Part shown: piece after piece, positions 51,131-59,490 of the stretch
How the letters are laid out: the number at the start of each line of letters is the position of its first letter
Position numbering within the stretch: the stretch's first letter is position 1
From: Anaerobaca sp035448545
GTDB lineage: Bacteria > Planctomycetota > Phycisphaerae > Sedimentisphaerales > Anaerobacaceae
Direction of reading: 5' to 3'
NCBI GenBank assembly: GCA_035448545.1
Contig: DAOTJE010000001.1
Span: forward strand, 1-64,000
DNA length: 64,000 bases
The notes under the pieces: model-generated
What the model was told of the DNA's origin: nothing
What the model saw: only the letters and a program-made list of their open reading frames with translations
Databases searched by the model: none
Program-made: the position numbers and the translations under genes

Positions 51131-53584
51131 CTATTGGCCGCGCCGGTGGTACAGCTCGATCTGTCTGGTGACTCGCTGGACGAGTTCCTGGTTGCCGGTG
51201 GACTGGGCGATGCGTCTGGCCTCCTCCAAGCGGGCGACGGCCTTGTCTACCTGACCGATTTGGGCGTAGCTGGTCGCCAGCCCCAACAGCGCATCGGTGT
51301 GGCGCGGGGCCAGCCGCAGGACCTGGAGGAAGTGCGGGATCGCCTGCTCGTGCTGCCGGAGCCCAGCCAGCGTGACGGCCAACTGGTAGCGGACCGCGAC
51401 GTTGGCCGGGTCGAGGCTCGCGGCGTAGGACAACTGCGTCAGGCCCTCCTCGGTTGCCCCTCGGGCGCATAGCGCCATCCCCAGATGGGCCTGCGCCATG
51501 CAATCGCCCGGCTTGAGCCGTGCCGCCAGGCGGTAGTGCTCGAGGGCCCGGTCCGGTTCGCCTTGCTCGTCCAGCAGCACCGCGAGGTTGTGGTGAGCCG
51601 TGTAGTTGTGGGGATCGAGCTGGACCGTTCGCAGCCAGCACTTCATCGCCTCGGTCTTGTTGCCCCGGCGGGATTCCGCCACGCCGAGATTGAAGTGCGC
51701 CTCGTGAACGTCCGGCGCCAGCTGCAGCGCCCGGCGCAGATGGCGGATGCCTTCGTCGAGCCGATTGTCGGCGACGAAGGCGCCTCCCAGATCGGCCAGG
51801 ATCCGGCCGTCGTCGGGTTTGGCCTGAGCCGCCTGCGACAGATGCCGGATCGCCTCGCCGTAGCGGCGGCGGGCGAAGAAGGCCAGTCCCAGCGTGTGCA
51901 GCGCCTCGCCGTTGTTCGGATTCAGCTCCAGGGCCTTTCTCGCGTGACGTTCGGCGCCGTCCAGGTCGTCCGATTTGAAGCACTCCCATGCGGCCCGCGC
52001 GTAGGAGACATCGTCGATGAACTTCTCCCGAATCTGTCGAATCGCGGCGGCGTCCGCGTTGACGAACTCCGGGATGTTGGCGGCGCGATCCGGCGCGGTC
52101 AGGCGGTCGAGCACGACCGGCGGCGTGCTCTGGCCCTGTTCGTCGATATGGGTCAGGTACAGCCGCGTGTAGGGGGAGTCGGGCTTGCCCGAGAAGACGA
52201 GCCATTTGCCGTTGGGCGAGAAGCTGTGCCAGGAGTTCATGCACTTGGTGTTGGCGCGCAGACGGCGGGCCTGGCCCCCCTCGGCGGGGATGATGTACAG
52301 TTCGCTGTCCGGCTGGAGCAGCATGTAGTTCTGCGCCCGGCAGAACACGATCCACTTGCCGTCCGGCGAGTAGCGGGGGAAGTAGTTGCTCTTGCCGTTG
52401 AACGAGGCCCCGGCGATCGGCTCGGCCTGCCCGCCGCGTCCCTCGTTGAAGGGGACACGATACAGGTCGAACTGGAACGGCTTGCCCTCCACCAGGAATT
52501 CGCGGCAGTCCGACGCGCTCAGCAGCACCCTGTGCTCATCGCCGGCGCGCCGTACGCGGTACGCCTGCGTGGCGGCAAAGACGATATGCTTGCCGTCCGG
52601 GCTCCACGTCGGGTTGCTTTGCACCCGGTTCGGGTCGTCGGCCCCCGGCAGCGACTGGAATGTGCCCGTCTGCCGGTCGTAGACGCACAGGATTCCCTTG
52701 ACCGGGAAGAACAACTGCGAGAAGTCCAGGCCGGGCTTGGGCACAAAGACCGACTCGTCCTTGACGGTGCTCACGACGAATCGCCCATCGGGCGAGACCT
52801 GCGACAGCAGCCCGAACGTCGGCTCGCGTTCATCCCTCCTGTAATCGCTCCAGGTGATGATCGCGTTCCTGTCGAGCGTGATGGACCTGGCGACTGCCGC
52901 GATGGCATACGAGCCTTTGTCGTTGGCGTAGTCGACGTCCATGCCCAGTACGGCTCCATCGGAGGAGAATGAATGGCAGTTGCCGCACACGGGCAGCTTC
53001 TCCAGGACGATGGGCGGCGGCGACGTCGCGGAGATCGGACCGAAGCGCCAGCGAATAGTGGAGGGGTCCTTGACGGCGTCGATGAAGGGCAGGTTCACCT
53101 CGCGATAGAACAGCGGCGCTGCGACCTCGTCTGATGAGGTCCGGATCGTGACTTGTCCGGCCGACAACGCCTGCTCCGGCGTGCGGCGATCGAGCCCGAC
53201 CACCCTCACGAGCGCCGGTCTCTCCAGGGACCGCCGTTTGATCTGTTCCCAGACTCGCGGTCGCGGCTGCCATTGCGGCTGCGAGGCGAAATGGTCGATG
53301 TGGCTGTGACCCTCGGCAAACACGATCGTGACCAGCCAGAGATTCGCGCGGACGTTCTCGTCCTTCCATCGCAGCGTCGGTGCGCTGATCTCCGGCGGAA
53401 ACAGCGTCCCGTCCAGCGGGTACTCGATCGCGATCCGACCCGGCGACGTCGCACGGGCCAGGGACGCCAGGATCGCCTCGGAATCGACCCCCGTCCCACG
53501 CAGGGACAGAACCCCCAATCCGGCGCCGACCAGAACCGCCGTCGCCGGGACGCCCCACACGAGATATCGAACTGACCTTTGCAC
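51131..53584 (-). CDS. Membrane-anchored protein with CxxCH motif, PD40 beta-propeller and TPR repeats
   Basis: An 817-aa protein with an N-terminal membrane anchor (about 8-29). Residues about 50-190 form a beta-rich region. PVCGNCHSFSSDG has C200, C203 and H204, a c-type haem attachment motif. A TolB/PD40-type propeller spans about 215-510, with repeated SPDGK/SPNGK blades such as WSPDGKHIVFAA, YSPDGKWIVFCR and FSPNGKWLVFSG. About eight TPR repeats follow (about 540-800; ALELNPNNGEALHTLGLAFFARRRYGEAIRHL and similar). It may sense or scaffold at the membrane. It follows the symporter gene by 42 bp on the same strand, so one operon is likely. It starts with GTG and has only a weak ribosome site. 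Confidence 0.85.
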   Translation of the reverse strand: MQRSVRYLVWGVPATAVLVGAGLGVLSLRGTGVDSEAILASLARATSPGRIAIEYPLDGTLFPPEISAPTLRWKDENVRANLWLVTIVFAEGHSHIDHFASQPQWQPRPRVWEQIKRRSLERPALVRVVGLDRRTPEQALSAGQVTIRTSSDEVAAPLFYREVNLPFIDAVKDPSTIRWRFGPISATSPPPIVLEKLPVCGNCHSFSSDGAVLGMDVDYANDKGSYAIAAVARSITLDRNAIITWSDYRRDEREPTFGLLSQVSPDGRFVVSTVKDESVFVPKPGLDFSQLFFPVKGILCVYDRQTGTFQSLPGADDPNRVQSNPTWSPDGKHIVFAATQAYRVRRAGDEHRVLLSASDCREFLVEGKPFQFDLYRVPFNEGRGGQAEPIAGASFNGKSNYFPRYSPDGKWIVFCRAQNYMLLQPDSELYIIPAEGGQARRLRANTKCMNSWHSFSPNGKWLVFSGKPDSPYTRLYLTHIDEQGQSTPPVVLDRLTAPDRAANIPEFVNADAAAIRQIREKFIDDVSYARAAWECFKSDDLDGAERHARKALELNPNNGEALHTLGLAFFARRRYGEAIRHLSQAAQAKPDDGRILADLGGAFVADNRLDEGIRHLRRALQLAPDVHEAHFNLGVAESRRGNKTEAMKCWLRTVQLDPHNYTAHHNLAVLLDEQGEPDRALEHYRLAARLKPGDCMAQAHLGMALCARGATEEGLTQLSYAASLDPANVAVRYQLAVTLAGLRQHEQAIPHFLQVLRLAPRHTDALLGLATSYAQIGQVDKAVARLEEARRIAQSTGNQELVQRVTRQIELYHRRGQ

Positions 53585-53626
53585 AACTCTCGTGCCTTGT
53601 GTGCTGTCACCCGCCGTCCGATTTGC

Positions 53627-55459
53627 TCACATGATCTTCTCAACGACCACCGACTGCCCTTCGGTGAAGTGGGCGGTGGCGGCGTCCTCCGGACTGATGC
53701 GCATCGCGTCGCCGTCCGGATTGGCGGGGGCCCCGGCCTTGACGTGGACGGAGCGCAGGCCGCCATACCACCAGCGGACGTCGCTGGCGTAAAGCAGGTC
53801 GCCCGGCTCGGCCGCCATCGTGTCGAGGGCCGATTGCGGCACGACCGCGGCGTTCGTGCCCGAGAGGCCCGCGTCGATCCTGGCCGTCAGTCGCACCCTT
53901 CCGCCGGGCCGGCGATTGGGTTCGCCGCCCTTGAATTCCCGCATGGCGTCGATCTGAGTCCCCGCGACGAGGCCCTTCAATTCACTCAACGGCCGGGGGC
54001 TGGTAAACCACGTGACCAGCACGCCGATCGCGCCGGCCGCCAGCAGACCGAACAGCGCCCGCATGAACGAGTAGCTTCCCGAGCCCATGCCGAAGTCGAA
54101 CGGACCGACGAGCGCATCGGGCCACACGAAGGACAGGCCGATCAGGATGCTTCCGCCGGCAATGGTCGCAAAGCCGGCGACTGGCGTGTACCGCTTCCAG
54201 AGAATCCCCAGAAACACCGCCATCAACACCGGTGGGGTGACGGCGGCGGTGAACATGCTGTGGGCCTCATAGATGGTGCCTTTCATAAAGACCGGGACCA
54301 GGGCCAGGCCCATTCCCGCCGCACACAGACTCGTGATCCGCGCCACCAGCAAATGGTGCTTGTCACTGGCGTTCGGTCTGACGTAGGGTCTCCAGATGTC
54401 GTTGACGAAGATCGCGCTGACCGCGTTGACCAGCGAGTCGGCCGTACTCATGAGCGCCGCCGTCAAAGCCGCCAGCACGAAACCGAAGACGCCGGGGGCA
54501 CAAAGGAAATGGGCCGCCTTGACGAACGAATCCTCGGCATTGGTGGCCAGCTCTCCGTTGTTGACCAGGGCCCGGGCGATCCACCCGCCGCAACTGGTGG
54601 CAATGGCCGCCAGCGGTGTCAGGACCAGAATCCACGCGACCACCATCCGCCGCGAGTCCTTGACGCTCCGCAGCGAAAGGAAGCGCATGATGAAACCCTG
54701 GTGCATCAGCATGAGGGCCCCTGTGTTGGCCAGGCCGTCCTGGACGTAGATGCCGATGAAGCTGAACTTCGGCGGCGCATTGAAATCCGAGAAGGCGTAC
54801 TTGTGTTCGGCCGGCAACAGCGCCCAGAACTCGCCGAAGCCCCCGAAGTGGTAGATCGCACCGACGAACAGCCCGAGGCCGGCGGCCAGCAGGATCAGTC
54901 CCTGGACCAGATCCGTCATGATGACCGCCGTCTGCCCACCCACGTACACGTACAGGGCGACCGCCACCGCCGTCACGGTGGCCCCGGTCATGACCTCCCA
55001 TCCGAGCAGGGTGTGCATGGTCTTGCCCAGCGTGATGAGATTGATGCCGATGTAGCCGACCAGGTACAGCAGGATGATGAACGTCGCCATCACGCGCGTG
55101 CGCTTGTCGAACCGCGCCTCCAGGTATTCGGGAATGGAGACGATCTTCTTGTAGTAAATGATGGGAATCCAGGCGAGCACGAGGATCGGCATCCAGAACC
55201 AGTCGTTGAAGTAGGTCTGCGTGCTGGAGATGCCGTACTGGAACCCGACTTCGCTATATTTGATGAAGCTGTAGCTGCCGACGACCGTGGCGATGCACGA
55301 AAAGGCGATCAGCCACCAGGAGAAACGCTGGCCGCCGAAAAAGAAGTCCTTTGTGCTCGCCGTGTAGCGTCCGAAGTACAGACCGAACCCGAGCACGGCC
55401 AGGAAATACGTCAGCATGACGGCGTAGTCGAGGGTTCCGCCGATGGCTTGCGCAATCAT
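53627..55459 (-). CDS. Sodium:solute symporter (SSS) with extra C-terminal domain
   Basis: A 610-aa membrane carrier with about 13-14 helices over residues 5-505 in the LeuT-type fold. Typical features are YFLAVLGFGLYFGR, STKDFFFGGQRFSWWLIAFSCIATVVGSYSF, SIPEYLEARFDKRTRV and ALTAALMSTADSLVNAVSAIFVNDIW. Residues about 510-610 form an additional soluble domain (RLTARIDAGLSGTNAAVVP ... AMRISPEDAATAHFTEGQSVVVEKIM) that looks like a small beta-barrel and is not part of standard SSS proteins. The substrate is unknown, perhaps a sugar or organic acid. GGAGGG precedes the ATG at 55459, which overlaps the small upstream gene by 4 bp. The open frame further upstream overlaps that gene and is rejected. 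Confidence 0.9.
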   Translation of the reverse strand: MIAQAIGGTLDYAVMLTYFLAVLGFGLYFGRYTASTKDFFFGGQRFSWWLIAFSCIATVVGSYSFIKYSEVGFQYGISSTQTYFNDWFWMPILVLAWIPIIYYKKIVSIPEYLEARFDKRTRVMATFIILLYLVGYIGINLITLGKTMHTLLGWEVMTGATVTAVAVALYVYVGGQTAVIMTDLVQGLILLAAGLGLFVGAIYHFGGFGEFWALLPAEHKYAFSDFNAPPKFSFIGIYVQDGLANTGALMLMHQGFIMRFLSLRSVKDSRRMVVAWILVLTPLAAIATSCGGWIARALVNNGELATNAEDSFVKAAHFLCAPGVFGFVLAALTAALMSTADSLVNAVSAIFVNDIWRPYVRPNASDKHHLLVARITSLCAAGMGLALVPVFMKGTIYEAHSMFTAAVTPPVLMAVFLGILWKRYTPVAGFATIAGGSILIGLSFVWPDALVGPFDFGMGSGSYSFMRALFGLLAAGAIGVLVTWFTSPRPLSELKGLVAGTQIDAMREFKGGEPNRRPGGRVRLTARIDAGLSGTNAAVVPQSALDTMAAEPGDLLYASDVRWWYGGLRSVHVKAGAPANPDGDAMRISPEDAATAHFTEGQSVVVEKIM

Positions 55460-55680
55460 AGGGACCCTCCGTTGGACCAGTGTGGCGATAGAAACGTGAA
55501 GACACACGCCAGCGCCAGCAGAAGAACGTATCCGGCCACGAGCGTCACGAGGAGCCGGCGGTCCTCCGCGATCCGCAGGTTCAGGTATCCGCCTCGAAAG
55601 CCCGCCCAGATGCCGACGAGACACAGTATCGCGCCGACGCCGAACTGGCACACAATCGGCCACACACGCAGCATGTTCAC
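55456..55680 (-). CDS. Small two-helix membrane protein, likely symporter accessory subunit
   Basis: A 74-aa protein with two membrane helices (about 7-27 and 43-65) separated by a charged loop (NLRIAEDRRLL). Its stop overlaps the symporter start (ATGA, 4 bp), so the two are made together. This layout matches small subunits such as DUF485/DUF4212 proteins that accompany SSS carriers, although I cannot confirm the family. GAGGAGA lies 8 nt before a GTG at 55680. The ATG at 55674 is 14 nt away. The GTG is therefore preferred. Confidence 0.7.
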   Translation of the reverse strand: MNMLRVWPIVCQFGVGAILCLVGIWAGFRGGYLNLRIAEDRRLLVTLVAGYVLLLALACVFTFLSPHWSNGGSL

Positions 55681-55886
55681 AGGATGGTTCTCCTCAATCA
55701 GGGATCGCCGTCGACGAGAAATACGTCCTGACGGTTGGTGCCCCACGGCATGATGGAACGGGCACAACCGACCGCAATTGTCCGCACAGACCTTGGCATG
55801 GCGCCAAGCTACCCGCTGTCCGGCCCGGCGTCAACCCTTGGGCGGACGTCCGTCCCTCATTGCACGCATGTGCAATCGACGCGCAG

Positions 55887-55922
55887 AAAAAAGCGGGCCC
55901 TTGTCGTGTGGACAGGGCCCGC
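55887..55922 (-). terminator. Rho-independent terminator of giant protein C gene
   Basis: On the minus strand GCGGGCCCT ... AGGGCCCGC (9-bp perfect stem, 55893-55901 with 55914-55922) is followed by TTTTTT (55892-55887). It lies 37 bp past the stop codon at 55959. This is the clearest terminator in the window. Confidence 0.9.
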
Positions 55923-55958
55923 CGTGGTATGCGAGAGCAGATGCCATCGGTCCAATCG

Positions 55959-58259
55959 CTATGGCGTGGCGGCGGGGCGGCCGAACCCCACGTCGTCGAT
56001 GTAGACGATGCCGGTTCCGCCGGCGGCCGGACTGGTCCGATTGCCGACACCGATGGTTATCTTCTCGATCTTGACCAGGTTGATACCGTTGAACTGGCTC
56101 AGCGGGATTTGCCATTCCTGCCAGACCGTCTTGAGGATTGCGTCCGGGTCCATACTGCGGACGGTGGCGCTGCGACCGGCGCTGTCTTCCAGCGTGACAT
56201 AGAGCGTCTGCGGCGTGTTCTTGGCGTCGCCACGGAACCACAGCCGCACGCGGTCGGCCCCCCCGATCGTCCAATCCTGCGCCCGCTCGAAGGTCCGCTC
56301 GGCCTCCGAGTAGAACGGCGAAACCGAGTTATTGTATGCCAGGGGCATCGACTGTTCGCCGCCGTGGACGATGGTCCGCTCAGCGAACGGCGCATTGAGG
56401 TAGCCAACGGTGGAGCCGGTGTTGTTAACCCAGCCGTCGAGCCATGTGTCGAAGATCGTTGTGCCGGCATCGACGTCGTCGTTGTAGCTTTCAAAATCGT
56501 CGATGCTCGCGTATTCCTCGACGGTGAAGCTCCAGAGATCGCCTTCCCACAGGCCGACGGCCTCAGCCTCGTTGACCTCGTCCACCCTCCAGTAGTAGAT
56601 CGTTCCGAAGGTCAGGTTGTCGGGCGTGCAGCTGGCGGTCTCCGGCGTGCCGACCGGTGTGAGGGCCGCGGGATCGGTGCCCAGATAGACCTCGTGCGTG
56701 ACGGCTTCGCGACCGCTGACCCAGGTCAGAACGGTGTCTATGGTGACGTTGGTGGCGCCGTTGGCGGGCTGCGGCCGGCGCGCCTGCGCGGGGATGTACA
56801 GGAACCGCACCTCGCTGAGGCCGTACCGCCCGACGAGCCCGTAGCCGCTGCGAACGGTCAGGCGGACGAACCGGGCCGCAACGCCCTGGAAATCCACCGT
56901 CGTGTTGTACACGTACGCCGCACTGGCCGTTGCCTGGGCGAATTCGACGTCTCCCAGTGTGATCCAGTCCATGCCATCGACGGAGTACTCGACCGTGACG
57001 GTTCTAAGGCCGAAACCGAGCAGCGGTTCGAACTCTCCGTTGTAGTTCCAGACCAGCATCTGGTGGAGCTTGTAGACCCGATCGAATCTGTACTGAATCC
57101 ACACGGCCTCATCGGGGCCCGGACTGGCCAGCCACATGTCCCGTGAGTTCAGGGAATGCTGGTCCTGGGCGTTCACGCCGGAACCGTCGACCGTCTTCTC
57201 CGGTCCGGCGTCGACATCCGCGTGCGATGCGGTGGCCACGATATTCTCGATGGGATAGGCGAAAGACTCCGACACGAAACTCCAGACCCTGCCTTTGAAT
57301 ATGGTATTGGCTGGAGCGGCGCCGACACCGTCCACACGCCAGTAATACGTCTGGTCAAACGCAAACAGGCCCTCAGGGTCGAACGTGGCTGCGGCCTGCC
57401 CGGGACCGACCAGCACCCCTCGTGGATCGCCGATATTGGCGGCGCGCACGTCGTCCCAGCTTGTGCCCAGATAGACGTTGTGCCGGACGGCGGAGACGTC
57501 TGGTGTCCACGACAACACGGCGTCACGCGGCACATCGCGTGCCCCATCCGCCGGGCTGGGCTCGGTCGCCTGCCCCAGGTCGGTGCCCGCCATCACAGAT
57601 TGAATCTCGGCTTCCGTCAGGGCGCGGTTGTAGATGCGCACGTCATCGACCAGACCGGGGAAGTACCTGCCGCTGCTGAGCCGCGCACCGATTCGCACCT
57701 GGTCGATCGTCCCGATGTCTCCTTCGGCGCTGTCGATATGCCGGCCGTCCAGAAACCAACGGCCCGTGCCGGCCTCATAGGTGCCGGCAAGATGGCGCCA
57801 TTCCGTATCGACCGGTCCGATGATCCACTGGTACCCGCAGATGTGGGCGACGTAGTTGCCCTTGTCGTCCACCTCCACGTCGAAGTAGGTGCCCTCGACG
57901 TTTCCGTCGGGGACAAAGCCGAAGATGCTTGTCTTGTCGGGTATGGCGGTTATGCCGGCCTTCACCCAGGCCATGACTGTCCTGTCAACAGCCCCCGTGA
58001 TTCCCACACTCCCGACACTGACGTAGTCGTCTTTGCCGTCAAACAGCAGCGCGCCGTCAACCCGTCCGATTACCCACGTCGGACCGCCCCGGAGTGTTCC
58101 GTTGTGGCCCCGGCCGCTGGCGTCATTTGCGACTGTTCCCGATCCTTCGTCGAACGTCCACCACCCGATCAGAGACGGATCGGCCGCGACGCCGAGGGAG
58201 ATCAGGATCAGTGTCAGCCCGAGCACGGAACAAGCCAGCTTGGTTTGCCTCTTGAACAT
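55959..58259 (-). CDS. Giant modular secreted protein C (LamG head, Fn3/discoidin core)
   Basis: A 766-aa secreted protein. Signal peptide about 1-26 (MFKRQTKLACSVLGLTLILI). Residues about 30-225 are a LamG/concanavalin head (LIGWWTFDEGSGTVANDASGRG ... FPGLVDDVRIYNRALTEAEI). Then come an Fn3-like module (about 235-330), a discoidin-like module (about 335-490, VDGSGVNAQDQHS), a second Fn3-like module, the FESYNDD segment and a C-terminal VYIDDVGFGRP. The DUF1349-type region found in proteins A and B is missing. GAGGAGG precedes the ATG at 58259. It lies downstream of a sialidase-like gene, in keeping with a role in binding glycans. No enzyme signature was seen. Confidence 0.87.
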   Translation of the reverse strand: MFKRQTKLACSVLGLTLILISLGVAADPSLIGWWTFDEGSGTVANDASGRGHNGTLRGGPTWVIGRVDGALLFDGKDDYVSVGSVGITGAVDRTVMAWVKAGITAIPDKTSIFGFVPDGNVEGTYFDVEVDDKGNYVAHICGYQWIIGPVDTEWRHLAGTYEAGTGRWFLDGRHIDSAEGDIGTIDQVRIGARLSSGRYFPGLVDDVRIYNRALTEAEIQSVMAGTDLGQATEPSPADGARDVPRDAVLSWTPDVSAVRHNVYLGTSWDDVRAANIGDPRGVLVGPGQAAATFDPEGLFAFDQTYYWRVDGVGAAPANTIFKGRVWSFVSESFAYPIENIVATASHADVDAGPEKTVDGSGVNAQDQHSLNSRDMWLASPGPDEAVWIQYRFDRVYKLHQMLVWNYNGEFEPLLGFGLRTVTVEYSVDGMDWITLGDVEFAQATASAAYVYNTTVDFQGVAARFVRLTVRSGYGLVGRYGLSEVRFLYIPAQARRPQPANGATNVTIDTVLTWVSGREAVTHEVYLGTDPAALTPVGTPETASCTPDNLTFGTIYYWRVDEVNEAEAVGLWEGDLWSFTVEEYASIDDFESYNDDVDAGTTIFDTWLDGWVNNTGSTVGYLNAPFAERTIVHGGEQSMPLAYNNSVSPFYSEAERTFERAQDWTIGGADRVRLWFRGDAKNTPQTLYVTLEDSAGRSATVRSMDPDAILKTVWQEWQIPLSQFNGINLVKIEKITIGVGNRTSPAAGGTGIVYIDDVGFGRPAATP

Positions 58260-58429
58260 ACCAGTCCTCCTCGAAGAAATGCGACTAAGGCCGTACCCAA
58301 AGCACTTACCCAGTCTTTCTCCGCAAGCCTCCAGATCGCCTCCGGCCAACCGGACAAACCCCGGCCGCAGCGACCCCGAACATGCACCATATTATCATAC
58401 CATAATCGCCCCTCGCCTGCAAGATCGAA

Positions 58430-58449
58430 GCCTGACGGCGTCACTACGA
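58430..58449 (+). repeat. Dispersed 20-mer repeat, copy 3, at the sialidase stop codon
   Basis: GCCTGACGGCGTCACTACGA is identical to the copy at 20748. On the minus strand its end reads TCG TAG, so the repeat supplies the stop codon of the sialidase-like gene. Confidence 0.75.
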
Positions 58450-59460
58450 GCCGAATCTGATTTTGGCGAGATAGATGCTGGTTTTTCCCTGGTGGCTGGA
58501 GTAGTAGCTGACGTAGAGCAGGTCGTTTCGCCAGAGCAGGCCGGGATAGCTGGTATCGCCTCCGCTGGGCAGGTCGAGCAGACGCCTCATCGTCTTGTTC
58601 TCGACGTCGAGGACGGTTAGGGCGGTGTGGACGCCGCCCTGGTGCATGCGTCCGGCGGCGATCCAGAGACCCGAGGGCAGCCGGATCAGGTCGGGCCCGC
58701 CGAAAGCGTTGAACTCAGTTCCCAGGTCGTGCCATTTCCATTGTGTATAGTCGGGGTTGCTGATCCCGAGCATCGTGCTGCTCGGCGCGTCGCCCGAGTT
58801 GTCGCGGCGAACCAGGGCATAGCACGTGCCGTCAGGTCCGAATCGCAGCGTCGTCTCGTTCGGAAAGCCCTTGTCGAACAGCCTCTCGACGAGCGGCTCG
58901 TACTTGATCCCGTCCGTGCTGGTTAGCAGCGACAGGTACTGGTCGCTACTGCCGCCGGCGGTGTACGACACGCCGTAGGCTTTGCCCTCGTGCCAGGTGA
59001 CGCGCCATAGCCAGCGGCCCGGCTGGCTGACGATCACCGGCTCGGTCCAGGTCGTGCCGTCGTGGGAGAACGACACGAAGCTGCCAGTGGGCACGTGTTC
59101 GCCGTCCTGTTTTCGCGGTGCAGCACCGCCGATCAGCATCAGCCGGCCGTCCGGCATGATCGACAGGTGCGCATCGCGGAAGTCGTAGCCCTGGAACGAA
59201 ATCAGGGCCGCCGACGTCCAGGTGTCCGCATCGGCCGAACGCAACACGCGAATCCGCCCGTCGGCCGAGACGTGGCCGCGTCCTTCGCGAAAAGCGCAGT
59301 AGAACTGCTCGCCGAACCAGACCAAATCCGTAAACGCGTTGTGGGCAGCGTCGTCCCAGATCTTCTTGACCTCGACGATTTCGGCCTCGATAGGTGCCAC
59401 CGCTGCTGCGGCGAAGCTGTTGAACAAAGCCAGAAACAGTGCGAACGTTCGTGTTCTCAT
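58444..59460 (-). CDS. Exported sialidase/BNR-type beta-propeller protein
   Basis: A 338-aa protein with a signal peptide (about 1-20). Its repeated propeller blades carry SADADTWTSAALIS, SHDGTTWTEPVIVS and STDGIKYEPLVERL, i.e. Asp-box-like motifs (S-x-D-x-G-x-T-W), and an early FREGRGHVSADGRIRVLRS reminiscent of the sialidase arginine region. It belongs to the exo-alpha-sialidase-like superfamily. Whether it cleaves sialic acids or another glycoside is uncertain. It starts 31 bp after the DUF362/SMP-30 fusion gene (GGGGAGA before the ATG) and is probably co-transcribed. Its last codons are formed by the dispersed 20-mer. Confidence 0.85.
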   Translation of the reverse strand: MRTRTFALFLALFNSFAAAAVAPIEAEIVEVKKIWDDAAHNAFTDLVWFGEQFYCAFREGRGHVSADGRIRVLRSADADTWTSAALISFQGYDFRDAHLSIMPDGRLMLIGGAAPRKQDGEHVPTGSFVSFSHDGTTWTEPVIVSQPGRWLWRVTWHEGKAYGVSYTAGGSSDQYLSLLTSTDGIKYEPLVERLFDKGFPNETTLRFGPDGTCYALVRRDNSGDAPSSTMLGISNPDYTQWKWHDLGTEFNAFGGPDLIRLPSGLWIAAGRMHQGGVHTALTVLDVENKTMRRLLDLPSGGDTSYPGLLWRNDLLYVSYYSSHQGKTSIYLAKIRFGS

Positions 59461-59490
59461 GGCGCTGCAATCTCCCCATCCGTTCCGTTG

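Noticed and set aside
48918..52355. 1145-aa minus-strand frame joining hicA to upstream DNA
   Set aside because: The long part is a shadow across the 574-aa gene and the TPR gene. Only the last 77 residues are real HicA sequence.
53579..55753. 724-aa + strand frame
   Set aside because: Antisense to the symporter, which has helices and family motifs.
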